Below are positions 26,166 to 34,244 of a DNA stretch of 64,000 bases, in pieces. Each line of letters begins with the position of its first letter. The stretch's first letter is position 1. The notes under the pieces are model-generated. The model did not search any database, was not told where the DNA came from, and saw only the letters and a list, made by a program, of their open reading frames with translations. The translations under genes were made by a program, and so were the position numbers. Origin of the DNA: Herbiconiux sp. L3-i23 (lineage in GTDB: Bacteria > Actinomycetota > Actinomycetes > Actinomycetales > Microbacteriaceae); contig NZ_AP025737.1 of NCBI RefSeq assembly GCF_023734115.1, positions 2,480,001 to 2,544,000 on the forward strand, read 5' to 3'.

Positions 26166-27223
26166 GCGCGTTCCTCCGCGGCATCGGCACGGTGCTCGGT
26201 CTCGAGTTGCAGCAGCGTGTGCGCACCCGCGCCTGGTACATCCTGCTCGGCGTCTTCTTCGTGGTGGTCGGTTTCGTCACCCTGCTGCTCACGGTGGCCC
26301 TCGGCGCGTTCGGCGCCGACACGGCGGGGGCCGGGATCCTGTCGACGATCATCTACTTCGTGCTGCTGCTCGGCACGCTCGTCACCCCGGCACTGTCGGG
26401 CAACGCGATCAACGGCGACCGCGCCGAGGGGACGCTCGCGACGACCCAGGTCACCCAGATCGGCACCTGGCAGCTCGTCCTCGGCAAGTTCCTCGCGGCG
26501 TGGATCGGCGCGCTCGCCTTCCTCGCGGTGTCGCTGCCCTTCATCGCGCTCTGCACGGTGCTCGGCGGCGTCCGCGTCGACACGGCCCTCGTCTCGCTGC
26601 TCGTACTCATCTTCGAGCTCGGCGTCGTCGCCGCCGTCGGCGTCGGTCTCTCCGGTCTGCTGGCCCGCCCGCTCTTCTCGATCGTGGTCACCTACCTCGT
26701 CGTCGCGGCGCTCAGCATCGGAACTCTCATCGTCTTCACCCTCGCCGGGATCGCCACGCAGAGCACGGTCACGACCACCTCCCGCTATCCCGACTACTCG
26801 CAGGCGGACCCCATCACGGGCGAGTTCGACGAGGCGTCGTGCTCGGAGTGGGAGACGACGACCTACCCGACTCCGCGGTTCGACCCGTACTGGGGCGTGC
26901 TGGCCGCGAACCCGTACGTGCTGCTCGCCGACGCGACTCCAACGCACTTCGACGCGAACGGCAACCCGGACGATCTGTTCGGCTTCGTGAAGACCGGGAT
27001 CCGGCAGGCGCAGATCCCGCCCGAGCTGGAGCAGACCTACGACGGCTGCTCGAACGAGTTCACCGACTTCGACACCCCTGAGGAGATCATCGCGAAGACG
27101 GTGCCCGGGTGGTTCGTGGGGGCGCTCATCCACCTCGTGCTCGCCGGTGGCCTGCTCACCGCCGGGTGGTCGGCGACGAGGACTCCGGCGAAGCGGCTCG
27201 CGAAGGGCAGCCGCGTCGCCTGA
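26162..27223 (+). CDS. ABC-2 type permease
   Basis: A 353-residue membrane partner of the preceding ATPase, with six hydrophobic segments. Five lie in the first 215 residues, then comes an outside-facing loop of about 125 residues with two cysteines (EASCSEW, DGCSNEF), then a last helix before a basic tail. The two cysteines probably form a disulphide. The large loop is unusual for a simple ABC-2 permease and may recognise substrate or a partner protein. Ends 18 bp from a convergent DMT transporter gene. Confidence 0.88.
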   Translation: MSAFLRGIGTVLGLELQQRVRTRAWYILLGVFFVVVGFVTLLLTVALGAFGADTAGAGILSTIIYFVLLLGTLVTPALSGNAINGDRAEGTLATTQVTQIGTWQLVLGKFLAAWIGALAFLAVSLPFIALCTVLGGVRVDTALVSLLVLIFELGVVAAVGVGLSGLLARPLFSIVVTYLVVAALSIGTLIVFTLAGIATQSTVTTTSRYPDYSQADPITGEFDEASCSEWETTTYPTPRFDPYWGVLAANPYVLLADATPTHFDANGNPDDLFGFVKTGIRQAQIPPELEQTYDGCSNEFTDFDTPEEIIAKTVPGWFVGALIHLVLAGGLLTAGWSATRTPAKRLAKGSRVA

Positions 27224-27241
27224 TCGGGCGGGAGGCGGAGG

Positions 27242-28195
27242 TCAGCCGCCCGCGCGCCGACGCAGCAGCCCGGCCGGCATTGTGAGTCGGCGTTGGGCGA
27301 AGAGGATGCCGATGAGCACGAGCACCGCGCCGACCGGCTCGTGCCAGCTCAGCGTCTCGCCGAGCACCAGCACGCCGAGGAGCACCCCGACGACGGGCGT
27401 GAGGTAGGTCACGGTGCTCACCGCGGTGGGCCCCCAGGCCATCAGGACGTCGATGTTCCAGAGGTAGGCGACTCCGGTGCCGAGCACGCCGAGCACGAGC
27501 AGGCTGAGGACGATGCCCCAGTCGAGCTCGACGGGGCTCGTGACGACCCACGGCGTGAACACGAGCACGATGACGGCGCCCGCGAAGATCTGCATGAACG
27601 CCGTCGTCCGCGCGCTGACGCCGGTCGGTGTCACGAACTTGCGCAGGTACGAGAAGGTGACGCCGTAGCAGAGCGCGGCCAGCACGCACGCGATTTGCCC
27701 CGCGAACTCGGTGAGCGGCGCGGCGGCCTCGGTGCCCGCGAAGCGCCACGGCCCGATGATGACGATGACACCCACGACCCCGAGACCGATGCCGAGCACC
27801 TGCTCGCGGGTGAGGCGTTCCACCTTGAACGCGAGGGTCACCATGAGCGCCGTCATGATCGGCGTCGTCGCGTTGAGGATGCTCGCGATGCCGGAGGTGA
27901 CGTACTGCTCGGCCCACGCGAAGAAGCCGTACGGCAGCACGCAGCCGACGAGACCGACGACGGCGAAGTGCCCCCACATCTTCGGGCTGCGCGGCAGCGG
28001 GCTGCGCGTCACCAGCATGACCGCACCGAGGGCGAGGGCCCCGAGGACGAGACGCGTCCAGAAGACCTGGACGAAGGTGGTGCCCTCGAGCGCGACCTTC
28101 ATGAAGAGGAAGCTGGCACCCCAGATCAGCCCCATGCCGACGAACTTCGCGGCGGTCGCCACGCCTCGGGTCGGCGTGGGCGTGGTGGTGGTCAT
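27242..28195 (-). CDS. DMT superfamily (EamA) transporter
   Basis: A 317-residue membrane protein with ten predicted helices as two EamA halves (GLIWGASFLFMKVALEG near residue 22 and the matching second-half block LTPVVGVLLGVLVLGE near 275). Such proteins usually export amino acids or metabolites. The start ATG 28195 is chosen over longer in-frame forms that would cross the MOSC gene. It is divergent from the MOSC gene with about 80 bp between starts. Confidence 0.9.
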   Translation of the reverse strand: MTTTTPTPTRGVATAAKFVGMGLIWGASFLFMKVALEGTTFVQVFWTRLVLGALALGAVMLVTRSPLPRSPKMWGHFAVVGLVGCVLPYGFFAWAEQYVTSGIASILNATTPIMTALMVTLAFKVERLTREQVLGIGLGVVGVIVIIGPWRFAGTEAAAPLTEFAGQIACVLAALCYGVTFSYLRKFVTPTGVSARTTAFMQIFAGAVIVLVFTPWVVTSPVELDWGIVLSLLVLGVLGTGVAYLWNIDVLMAWGPTAVSTVTYLTPVVGVLLGVLVLGETLSWHEPVGAVLVLIGILFAQRRLTMPAGLLRRRAGG

Positions 28196-28276
28196 CCGCC
28201 CATCATGGCCTGCGCCGCCGACACGCTGGAGCCCTCTCCGGCGGGCGTCCCCGACCCGGCCGGATATCGTCGGCGG

Positions 28277-28831
28277 ATGACCGAAGAGCGACGCGCGCAG
28301 CCCACCGTCGTCGCGGTGAGCGCGGACGGCGGTCACCGTTTCCGCAAGCGCCACCGCGACGTCGTCAACCTCATCGCCGGGTGGGGTGTCGCGGGCGACG
28401 CGCACGCCGGACGCACCGACCAGCATCGCTCTCATGCCCGCCGCGACCCTTCGCGCATCAACCTGCGCCAGGTGCACCTCATCCACGCCGAGCTCCTCGA
28501 CGACGTCGCCACGCGCGGCTTCGACGTCGCTCCGGGCGAGCTCGGCGAGAACCTCACCACGCGCGGTATCGACCTCCTCGCCCTGCCCCGGGGCGCACGC
28601 CTCGCCATCGGCGGCGCAGTGCTCGAGATCACCGGGCTGCGCAATCCGTGCAAACAGATCAACGGACTCGAGTCGGGCCTGCTCGCCGAGATGGTGACCC
28701 GTGGCGCCGACGGCGGCATCGAGCGACGCTCGGGCGTGATGAGCGTCGTCGTTCAGAGCGGAACGGTCCGTCCCGGCGACGCGATCGAGATCCGACTCCC
28801 CGAGACGCACGAGCCGCTGCAGCCGGTCTGA
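28277..28831 (+). CDS. MOSC domain-containing protein
   Basis: A 184-residue stand-alone MOSC domain, the sulphur-carrier module of molybdenum-cofactor sulphurases and YiiM-like reductases. The conserved cysteine is in GLRNPCKQI (about residue 125), and GELGENLTTRG is the family ligand loop. TATCGT at 28265-28270 lies 6 nt before ATG 28277 (leaderless layout). Physiological substrate unknown; YiiM-type proteins detoxify N-hydroxylated compounds together with other proteins. Ends 26 bp from the convergent mazG. Confidence 0.9.
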   Translation: MTEERRAQPTVVAVSADGGHRFRKRHRDVVNLIAGWGVAGDAHAGRTDQHRSHARRDPSRINLRQVHLIHAELLDDVATRGFDVAPGELGENLTTRGIDLLALPRGARLAIGGAVLEITGLRNPCKQINGLESGLLAEMVTRGADGGIERRSGVMSVVVQSGTVRPGDAIEIRLPETHEPLQPV

Positions 28832-28857
28832 TCCACCGTCCCGGCGCGGCGGACGGC

Positions 28858-29529
28858 TTAGCGGCCGCCCTCGGCGGAGCGGACGGCCCGGTCGAGGCCG
28901 CGCAGTGCGTCGCGGAGGGAGCGTTCGGCGTCGAGCCCGTTCTTCCGCGCGGTCACGACGAGCGCGAGAAGCTCGCGCCCGAGCGCCGCCTCATCGGCGA
29001 TGTCGACGGACGCGGTCGGCAGCGCGACGTCGATCCCGGCGCTGCGCTTCAGCATCTTGTCGGCAAGCGACAGGCTCGGCATGCCCTTCGGGATGCCGTC
29101 GAGCACGCTGGTGCGCTGCGACTTCTCCACCTTCTTGATCGCGTCCCACTGAGCCGTGATCTCGGTCGTCGTGGTGGCGTCCGAGTCTCCGAAGACGTGC
29201 GGGTGACGGGAGCGCATCTTCTCGGCGGTCGCCGCCGCGACGTCGTCGATGTCGAATCCCTCACCGGGGGTGGCAGCGGCGAGATCCGCGTGGAAGAGCA
29301 CCTGATAGAGCACGTCGCCGAGCTCCTCGCGCATCTCCTCGGTGTCGCCGGCCTCGATCGCGTCGACGAGCTCGGCGCTCTCTTCGATCAGGTAGGGCAC
29401 GAGCGATGCGTGGGTCTGCTCCGCGTCCCACGCGCACTCGCGGCGCAGCCGGTGCATCACCTCGACGAGCTCGACCAGGCCGCTCCCCCGCTCAGACGGT
29501 CCCGCTGCGCCCATCCGCGTCACCGCCAC
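28858..29529 (-). CDS. mazG: MazG-family nucleoside triphosphate pyrophosphohydrolase
   Basis: A 223-residue house-cleaning NTPase that hydrolyses non-canonical NTPs to NMPs. It has a single MazG domain with the metal-binding pattern EESAEL (about 49-54) and EELGD (68-72), followed by MRSRHPHVFGD typical of actinobacterial MazG. It starts at GTG 29529, 2 bp after the GNAT stop codon, so it is probably translated from the same message. Normal length for the short actinobacterial form. Confidence 0.93.
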   Translation of the reverse strand: MAVTRMGAAGPSERGSGLVELVEVMHRLRRECAWDAEQTHASLVPYLIEESAELVDAIEAGDTEEMREELGDVLYQVLFHADLAAATPGEGFDIDDVAAATAEKMRSRHPHVFGDSDATTTTEITAQWDAIKKVEKSQRTSVLDGIPKGMPSLSLADKMLKRSAGIDVALPTASVDIADEAALGRELLALVVTARKNGLDAERSLRDALRGLDRAVRSAEGGR

Positions 29530-29531
29530 CG

Positions 29532-30044
29532 CTAGCGGGAGACGGGAGCCGACAGAAGGGCGACGATGACGCGGCCGCCCTTCGTCTCCTGCTCGCCGAT
29601 CCGCTCGAAGCCCATGCGGCCGTGGAAGGCGAGCGACTCGGGATTCGGCGGCTCGATGTTGACCTCGCAGGTCACCTCGTCGCGACCGTCCGCCGCGGCC
29701 CGTTCGAACGCCGCCTCGTAGAAGCGGCGGCCGAGTCCTGCGCCGCGCGCGGCCTCGTCGATGACGATGCGGTCGATGTAGAGGCTGCTGCGCCCCGTCG
29801 AGGCCGCACGTTCGGAGAAGTACAGGTAGTTCTCGCTGGCGTAGTCCGCGCCCGGGTCGAGGGCGAGGAGGAAGCCGTGGGCCAGCCCGTCGTCGTCGGC
29901 GGCGACGAGGGCGAGGCTCGACAGCGCGATGAGTCCGTCGAGTTCGCTCTGTCCGACGATGGGGACCGCGGGGTAGGCGGCGTTGTTGAGGTCGACGAGG
30001 CGGGTGAGGTCGGCCTCAGCGTAGGGACGCAGGGTCAAAGGCAC
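29532..30044 (-). CDS. GNAT family N-acetyltransferase
   Basis: A 170-residue acetyl-CoA-dependent acetyltransferase. The acetyl-CoA loop is visible as DEAARGAGLGRRFYEAAF (about residues 103-120), and the C-terminal FHGRMGFERIGEQ is the usual last strand. Substrate unknown. GTG 30044 is chosen because TATTCT at 30051-30056 lies 6 nt upstream, a leaderless layout; the longer in-frame form would extend across the nhaA promoter. Co-directional with mazG. Confidence 0.88.
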   Translation of the reverse strand: MPLTLRPYAEADLTRLVDLNNAAYPAVPIVGQSELDGLIALSSLALVAADDDGLAHGFLLALDPGADYASENYLYFSERAASTGRSSLYIDRIVIDEAARGAGLGRRFYEAAFERAAADGRDEVTCEVNIEPPNPESLAFHGRMGFERIGEQETKGGRVIVALLSAPVSR

Positions 30045-30050
30045 GCGCCG

Positions 30051-30091
30051 AGAATACCGCCCCCGAATCGGCACTTCGACTCGGCTAGGAT
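30051..30091. promoter_or_regulatory. divergent -10 elements between the acetyltransferase and nhaA
   Basis: TATTCT on the minus strand (30051-30056) faces the acetyltransferase. TAGGAT on the plus strand (30086-30091) faces nhaA. The plus-strand -10 overlaps the in-frame TTG at 30091, which therefore cannot be the nhaA start; GTG 30151 with GGGAG just upstream fits. Confidence 0.5.
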
Positions 30092-30150
30092 TGTCAGCCG
30101 GTGCGTCGGGAAGTCTGGTCGACATCCGTTCGACCGACCTTGGGAGCCTT

Positions 30151-31314
30151 GTGCAGTTCGCCCGTTCCGACCGTTTCTCCGCCTTCCTGCTGCTCGGTGC
30201 CGCGGCCCTCGCGCTCGTCGTCGCCAACTCGCCGATCGGGGACGCCGTTCTCGCGGCGAACGACGCCCACCTCGCGATCCCGTGGCTGGGGCTCGACCTC
30301 TCGGTGGGTCACTGGATCAGCGACGGGCTGCTCGCGATCTTCTTCCTCCTCGTCGCGATCGAGTTGAAGCACGAGCTGACCCGCGGCGAACTGGCGAGCC
30401 CGAGCCACGCGATCGCTCCCGCGGTCGCCGCCCTCGGCGGCGTCGTCGTCCCGGCGCTCATCTACGTCGCGCTGACCGCCGGGAGCGGATACCAGGAGGG
30501 GTGGCCCATCCCCACCGCCACCGACATCGCCTTCGCCCTCGGAGTCCTCGCGGTCTTCGGCCGCGGACTGCCCGGCCGGGTGCGCGCGTTCCTCCTGGCC
30601 CTCGCGGTGCTCGATGACCTCGTCGCCATCCTGATCATCGCCGTCTTCTTCACCACCGACCCGCAGTTCGGCCTGCTGCTCGCCGGCGCCGCCGCGGTCG
30701 TCGGCTTCGGTCTGCTGAGCCGGGTGCGCCGCGGCCCTCTGACTCCGCTGATCATCGCGGCGATGATCGTCCTCGCGGTCACCGCCTGGTACTTCGTCCT
30801 GCAGTCCGGTGTGCACGCCACCATCGCCGGGGTCGCGCTCGGTCTCGCCATGAAGCGGGACCCGGCGGGGCGCCTGCGTCACGCGGTCGAACCGTATTCG
30901 AACGCCATCATCCTGCCCCTGTTCGCCTTCTCTGCGGCCCTCGTCCCACTGCCGCAGGTCTCGGTCTCGGAACTGGCCCCGCCCTTCTGGGGAATCCTCG
31001 TCGCGCTCCCGGTCGGCAAGCTGGTCGGCATCACGCTCGCCGGGGCAATCGTCACGGCGGTGGTGCGCCGGCGGTCGCGGACGGGATTGTCCACCCTCGA
31101 GCTGCTGACCGTCGCGGCGCTCGGCGGCATCGGCTTCACCGTCTCGCTGCTCATGAACGAACTCGCCTTCGAGAACTCGGCGGAGGTCGCCGACGAAGGC
31201 ACCCTCGCGGTGCTGCTCGGCTCGTCGATCTCGATCGTGCTGTCGGCGGTGCTCGTCACCCTGCTCGCCCGCCGACACCGGCGCGGGCGGGTGACTCAGC
31301 CGCCGACCGGCTGA
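30151..31314 (+). CDS. nhaA: Na+/H+ antiporter NhaA
   Basis: Membrane antiporter extruding sodium in exchange for protons, for pH and salt homeostasis; 387 residues, matching the E. coli protein. It has about 12 helices, TDIAFALG at 124-131, and the ion-binding aspartate pair VLDDL (Asp155-Asp156, equivalent to Asp163-Asp164). GTG 30151 is preceded by GGGAG at a usable distance. Stand-alone gene, divergent from the acetyltransferase. Confidence 0.95.
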   Translation: MQFARSDRFSAFLLLGAAALALVVANSPIGDAVLAANDAHLAIPWLGLDLSVGHWISDGLLAIFFLLVAIELKHELTRGELASPSHAIAPAVAALGGVVVPALIYVALTAGSGYQEGWPIPTATDIAFALGVLAVFGRGLPGRVRAFLLALAVLDDLVAILIIAVFFTTDPQFGLLLAGAAAVVGFGLLSRVRRGPLTPLIIAAMIVLAVTAWYFVLQSGVHATIAGVALGLAMKRDPAGRLRHAVEPYSNAIILPLFAFSAALVPLPQVSVSELAPPFWGILVALPVGKLVGITLAGAIVTAVVRRRSRTGLSTLELLTVAALGGIGFTVSLLMNELAFENSAEVADEGTLAVLLGSSISIVLSAVLVTLLARRHRRGRVTQPPTG

Positions 31315-31355
31315 ACACCGGTATCCTCGGTGCCCGGCACGGAAAGGCGGGCGGC

Positions 31356-32282
31356 ATGAGCGGCAGTCCTGTGTCGTCGTCGCCGTACGAGGTCCTCGGA
31401 GTGCCCCGGTCGGCGTCCGACGACGACCTGCGCAGGGCGTACCGTCGCCTGCTGCGCGAAACCCACCCCGACACCGGGGGCGACTCCGCGCGCTTCGTCG
31501 CCGTGCAGCTGGCGTGGGAGCAGATCGGTACCCCCGAAGCGCGCGCGAGCTACGACCGGGGCACGGTCACCGGCCCGGCCGGCGCGGCTCCCCGCAGCTG
31601 GGCGCCTCCCCCGCCGCGGGCCTCGGCATCGGGGTCGCGGCCGACCGCCCGCAGCTACGGGCATCCGGGCGGATGGCGACGCGAACGCTACCTGCGCCTG
31701 ATGCAGGAGTGGGTGGGCCGCGGCGTTCCCCTCGACGACCCGTACGCCCCCGAACTCGTGCATGGCGCGCCTCGCGAGCTGCGGCGGCAGCTCGCCGACG
31801 CACTCGCCGAGGAGGCCACCGCGAAAGCGCTCAGTTCGCTCGGCCTCGGCTACACCGTCTGGCACGACGTCGCGACCGGCGACCCCGACGAGAAGATCGA
31901 CCACATCGTGCTCGGTCCCACCGGCCTGTTCGCCCTCCTGTCGGAGGACTACGGCGGGCCGGTGCGGGTGCGCAAGAACGAGCTGATCGGCGACGCCGTC
32001 GACGGCGAGCGCCCTCGCGACGGGCTCGCATCCCGGGCGAAGCGAGTCGCGCGGCGCAGCCGGGTGAAGTTCAGCGGACTGCTGATCGTGCTGCCCGACG
32101 AGCACCTCGACGAGCCCGTGGTATCCCTCGGCTCCGCGTCCGGCGCCCTGGTCGCCGCGGTCCGCCGGTCGGTGCTTCCCCGCCTCATGCGCGACGGACT
32201 CGACGGGGCCCGTCCGATCGGGGGCACCGAGATCTTCGACCTGCGGAGCAGACTGCAGGCGAACATCGACCACGTCGACTGA
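31356..32282 (+). CDS. J-domain protein with C-terminal NERD-like nuclease-related domain
   Basis: A 308-residue protein. Residues 10-65 are a DnaJ domain with intact HPD (37-39) that would stimulate an Hsp70. A Pro/Ala/Ser linker (75-105) leads to a region of about 170 residues whose EKIDHIVLGPTGLFALLS block matches the NERD fold (usually DHVVVGPTGVFVIETK). The final catalytic Lys of typical NERD nucleases is not obvious, so activity is uncertain. TATCCT at 31322-31327 is a possible -10, and AAAGG precedes ATG 31356. Confidence 0.82.
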   Translation: MSGSPVSSSPYEVLGVPRSASDDDLRRAYRRLLRETHPDTGGDSARFVAVQLAWEQIGTPEARASYDRGTVTGPAGAAPRSWAPPPPRASASGSRPTARSYGHPGGWRRERYLRLMQEWVGRGVPLDDPYAPELVHGAPRELRRQLADALAEEATAKALSSLGLGYTVWHDVATGDPDEKIDHIVLGPTGLFALLSEDYGGPVRVRKNELIGDAVDGERPRDGLASRAKRVARRSRVKFSGLLIVLPDEHLDEPVVSLGSASGALVAAVRRSVLPRLMRDGLDGARPIGGTEIFDLRSRLQANIDHVD

Positions 32283-32310
32283 GGGCGAGTCGTCGCTTTA
32301 GGCTGAGCCG

Positions 32311-33006
32311 GTGACTTCGGCGACCGTGTGCATCCCCTGGCGGCCGCAGCCCTCGAGGATCGACGCGTTCGAGCGGGTGCAGGAGCACTACCGGCGCGTC
32401 CTCCCCGGCGCGAGCATCGTCCCCCTCGACACCGGTCACGTCCCGTTCAACCTCGCGGCCTGCCGCAATGAGGCGGTGCGCCGGTTCGGAGCCGACGGTG
32501 GGGTCGTGGTTCTCACTGACGCCGACACGATGCCCGAGGAGGAGCCGCTGCTCGCGGCCATCGACGGCGCCCGGACGTCGGGCCGGGTCCACCTGCCCTA
32601 TGACGAGTACCACTGGCTCGGCAGCGCGGGATCGGCGCAGTTCGCGGGCGGAGTGCCCCTCGCCGCCTGCGAGTACGAGCTGGTTCGCGGCGCCTGCTCC
32701 GGCGTCTACGTGACCACCGCCTCGACGTGGGCGGCGCATGGCGGGCAGGACGAGCGCTTCCGAGGCTGGGGCTACGAGGACGCGGCGTGGAACGTCGCGC
32801 ACACGACCCTGCTCGGCGCGCCGATCCGGCACACCGGCAGCGTCTACGCCCTGCACCACGTCGCGGAGACCCGCGCCGGAGTGCACTTCGACGCGAACGC
32901 GGCGCTGATGGAGCGCTACCGGGCGGCGAGCGGCGACCCGTCGGCGATGGCGTCGCTGCTCGACGAGCGCAGCGCCGAGAACGCCCTCTCCGCACCGGGC
33001 TTCTGA
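32311..33006 (+). CDS. GT-A fold glycosyltransferase (galactosyltransferase-related)
   Basis: A 231-residue small GT-A enzyme. It has a DTGHVPFNLAACRNEAV nucleotide-sugar region, the DxD motif TDADTMP (about residue 70), and the C-terminal acceptor/catalytic block RGWGYEDAAW that defines the GT7C/GT27-like family. Donor and acceptor are unknown. It starts at GTG 32311 with TAGGCT at 32299-32304, 6 nt upstream (leaderless). Its last 91 bp overlap the end of the convergent GT1-type gene, which is unusual. Confidence 0.82.
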   Translation: MTSATVCIPWRPQPSRIDAFERVQEHYRRVLPGASIVPLDTGHVPFNLAACRNEAVRRFGADGGVVVLTDADTMPEEEPLLAAIDGARTSGRVHLPYDEYHWLGSAGSAQFAGGVPLAACEYELVRGACSGVYVTTASTWAAHGGQDERFRGWGYEDAAWNVAHTTLLGAPIRHTGSVYALHHVAETRAGVHFDANAALMERYRAASGDPSAMASLLDERSAENALSAPGF

Positions 33007-34244
33007 GCCGCGGCGAGTCTCGTCGCGTCGAGCACCGGCCGGTCGCGATCGGCGAGCAGCCGCTGCACCGCGTCCGCGATGCGATCGACCGACGCGGAGT
33101 TCGGGTCGAGGCTGAGTCCCGCACCCGACCGCTCGACCGCCGCCGCCCCGGCGAACTGATCCGTCGAGAAGGGCAGGACGAGCATCGGGACGCCCTTCGC
33201 GAGCGACTCGGTGACGGAGTTGTTGCCCCCGTGGGTCACCGAGGCGGCGGCGCGGCCGAGCAACCGCACCTGCGGGAGGAACGCACGCACGAGCCAGTCC
33301 GACGGCAGCTTTCCGAGCGCCTCCACGGGAGTCGACCCGGCCGCGATCGCGGCACGCACGCCGATGCGTCGAAGGGCGTCGGCGACACGGCCGAGCACGT
33401 CGGCGCGCACCGACAGGAAGCTGCCGAAGCTCACGTAGACGAACGGCGCGTCGTCGCGGAGCCACTCGTCGACCTCCGCGTCGACGGCCTCGTCGCGGAT
33501 CGCCGAGCCGAGATGCACATGCTCGGGCAGGGCACGCGCGGGGTCGGCGAGCTGCTCGGCGTAGTTGTAGAGCACGACGGGACCATGCGCGGCGAACGCG
33601 TCGCGAGTCGTCGCCACCGTCGGATCCAGTTCGCTGATGGCCCGATTCCACTGGTCGGTGAAGTTCGCGGAGACGCTCTCGCACAGAGCCCGAAGCTCGG
33701 CGAGACCGGCAGTGTCAGGGCGGAGATCGGCCGGCCACGAGGGCGGGTAGCCGTAGACCTCATCACCCACGGGGAGGGCGGTGGGGTGGCCGAGCACGAC
33801 GTCGCCGTAATGCGCCCCCGCGACGGTCAGCCCGAGCCGGGCACTGTAGGCGAGGTGGTCGACGAGGATGTCGTCGGGACGGAGACGGTCGACGATGTCG
33901 ATCAGCTCGGACGCCTTGCCCACCGGATCCCACATCAGGTCGGTGAGCCTCTCGCGAGCCTGGTAGGTGAGGGTCGGCACCATTCCCTCGCGCGTCGCCT
34001 CGAAGAAGCCGTGCAGCGACGACGCTTCTTCGGCGACTTGACGCTCGGTGCGCATGACACCGGGGTTCGACCCGCGACCCAGGCTGAGCTCGATCCGCTC
34101 GTAGCCGAACGAGGAGACGATGGGCCCGGTGGAAGGGCCCGTCGCGACGACGACTCGCTCGCCGCGATCGCGCCACGCGGTGCCGAGAGTCGCGAGCGGA
34201 AGGAGGTGCGACGCGTAGTCCGGGCTGACGATGAGCAGGGTCAC
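32916..34244 (-). CDS. UDP-glycosyltransferase (GT1/MGT-like)
   Basis: A 442-residue GT-B enzyme of the antibiotic/lipid glucosyltransferase type. The N-terminal half begins with LLIVSPDYASHLLPL. The C-terminal donor-binding region has VYVSFGSFLS and the PSPG-like box THGGNNSVTESLAKGVPM plus DQFAG. Its GTG start overlaps the HEAT-GT4 stop as GTGA, so the two glycosyltransferases are co-translated. The 3' end overlaps the convergent small GT by 91 bp. The acceptor could be a carotenoid, lipid or small molecule. Confidence 0.85.
   Translation of the reverse strand: MTLLIVSPDYASHLLPLATLGTAWRDRGERVVVATGPSTGPIVSSFGYERIELSLGRGSNPGVMRTERQVAEEASSLHGFFEATREGMVPTLTYQARERLTDLMWDPVGKASELIDIVDRLRPDDILVDHLAYSARLGLTVAGAHYGDVVLGHPTALPVGDEVYGYPPSWPADLRPDTAGLAELRALCESVSANFTDQWNRAISELDPTVATTRDAFAAHGPVVLYNYAEQLADPARALPEHVHLGSAIRDEAVDAEVDEWLRDDAPFVYVSFGSFLSVRADVLGRVADALRRIGVRAAIAAGSTPVEALGKLPSDWLVRAFLPQVRLLGRAAASVTHGGNNSVTESLAKGVPMLVLPFSTDQFAGAAAVERSGAGLSLDPNSASVDRIADAVQRLLADRDRPVLDATRLAAAQKPGAERAFSALRSSSSDAIADGSPLAAR

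Noticed and set aside
30091-30150. TTG start giving a 407-residue NhaA
   Set aside because: The TTG overlaps a good -10 (TAGGAT), so it would not be transcribed; GTG 30151 has a ribosome-binding site and gives the family length.
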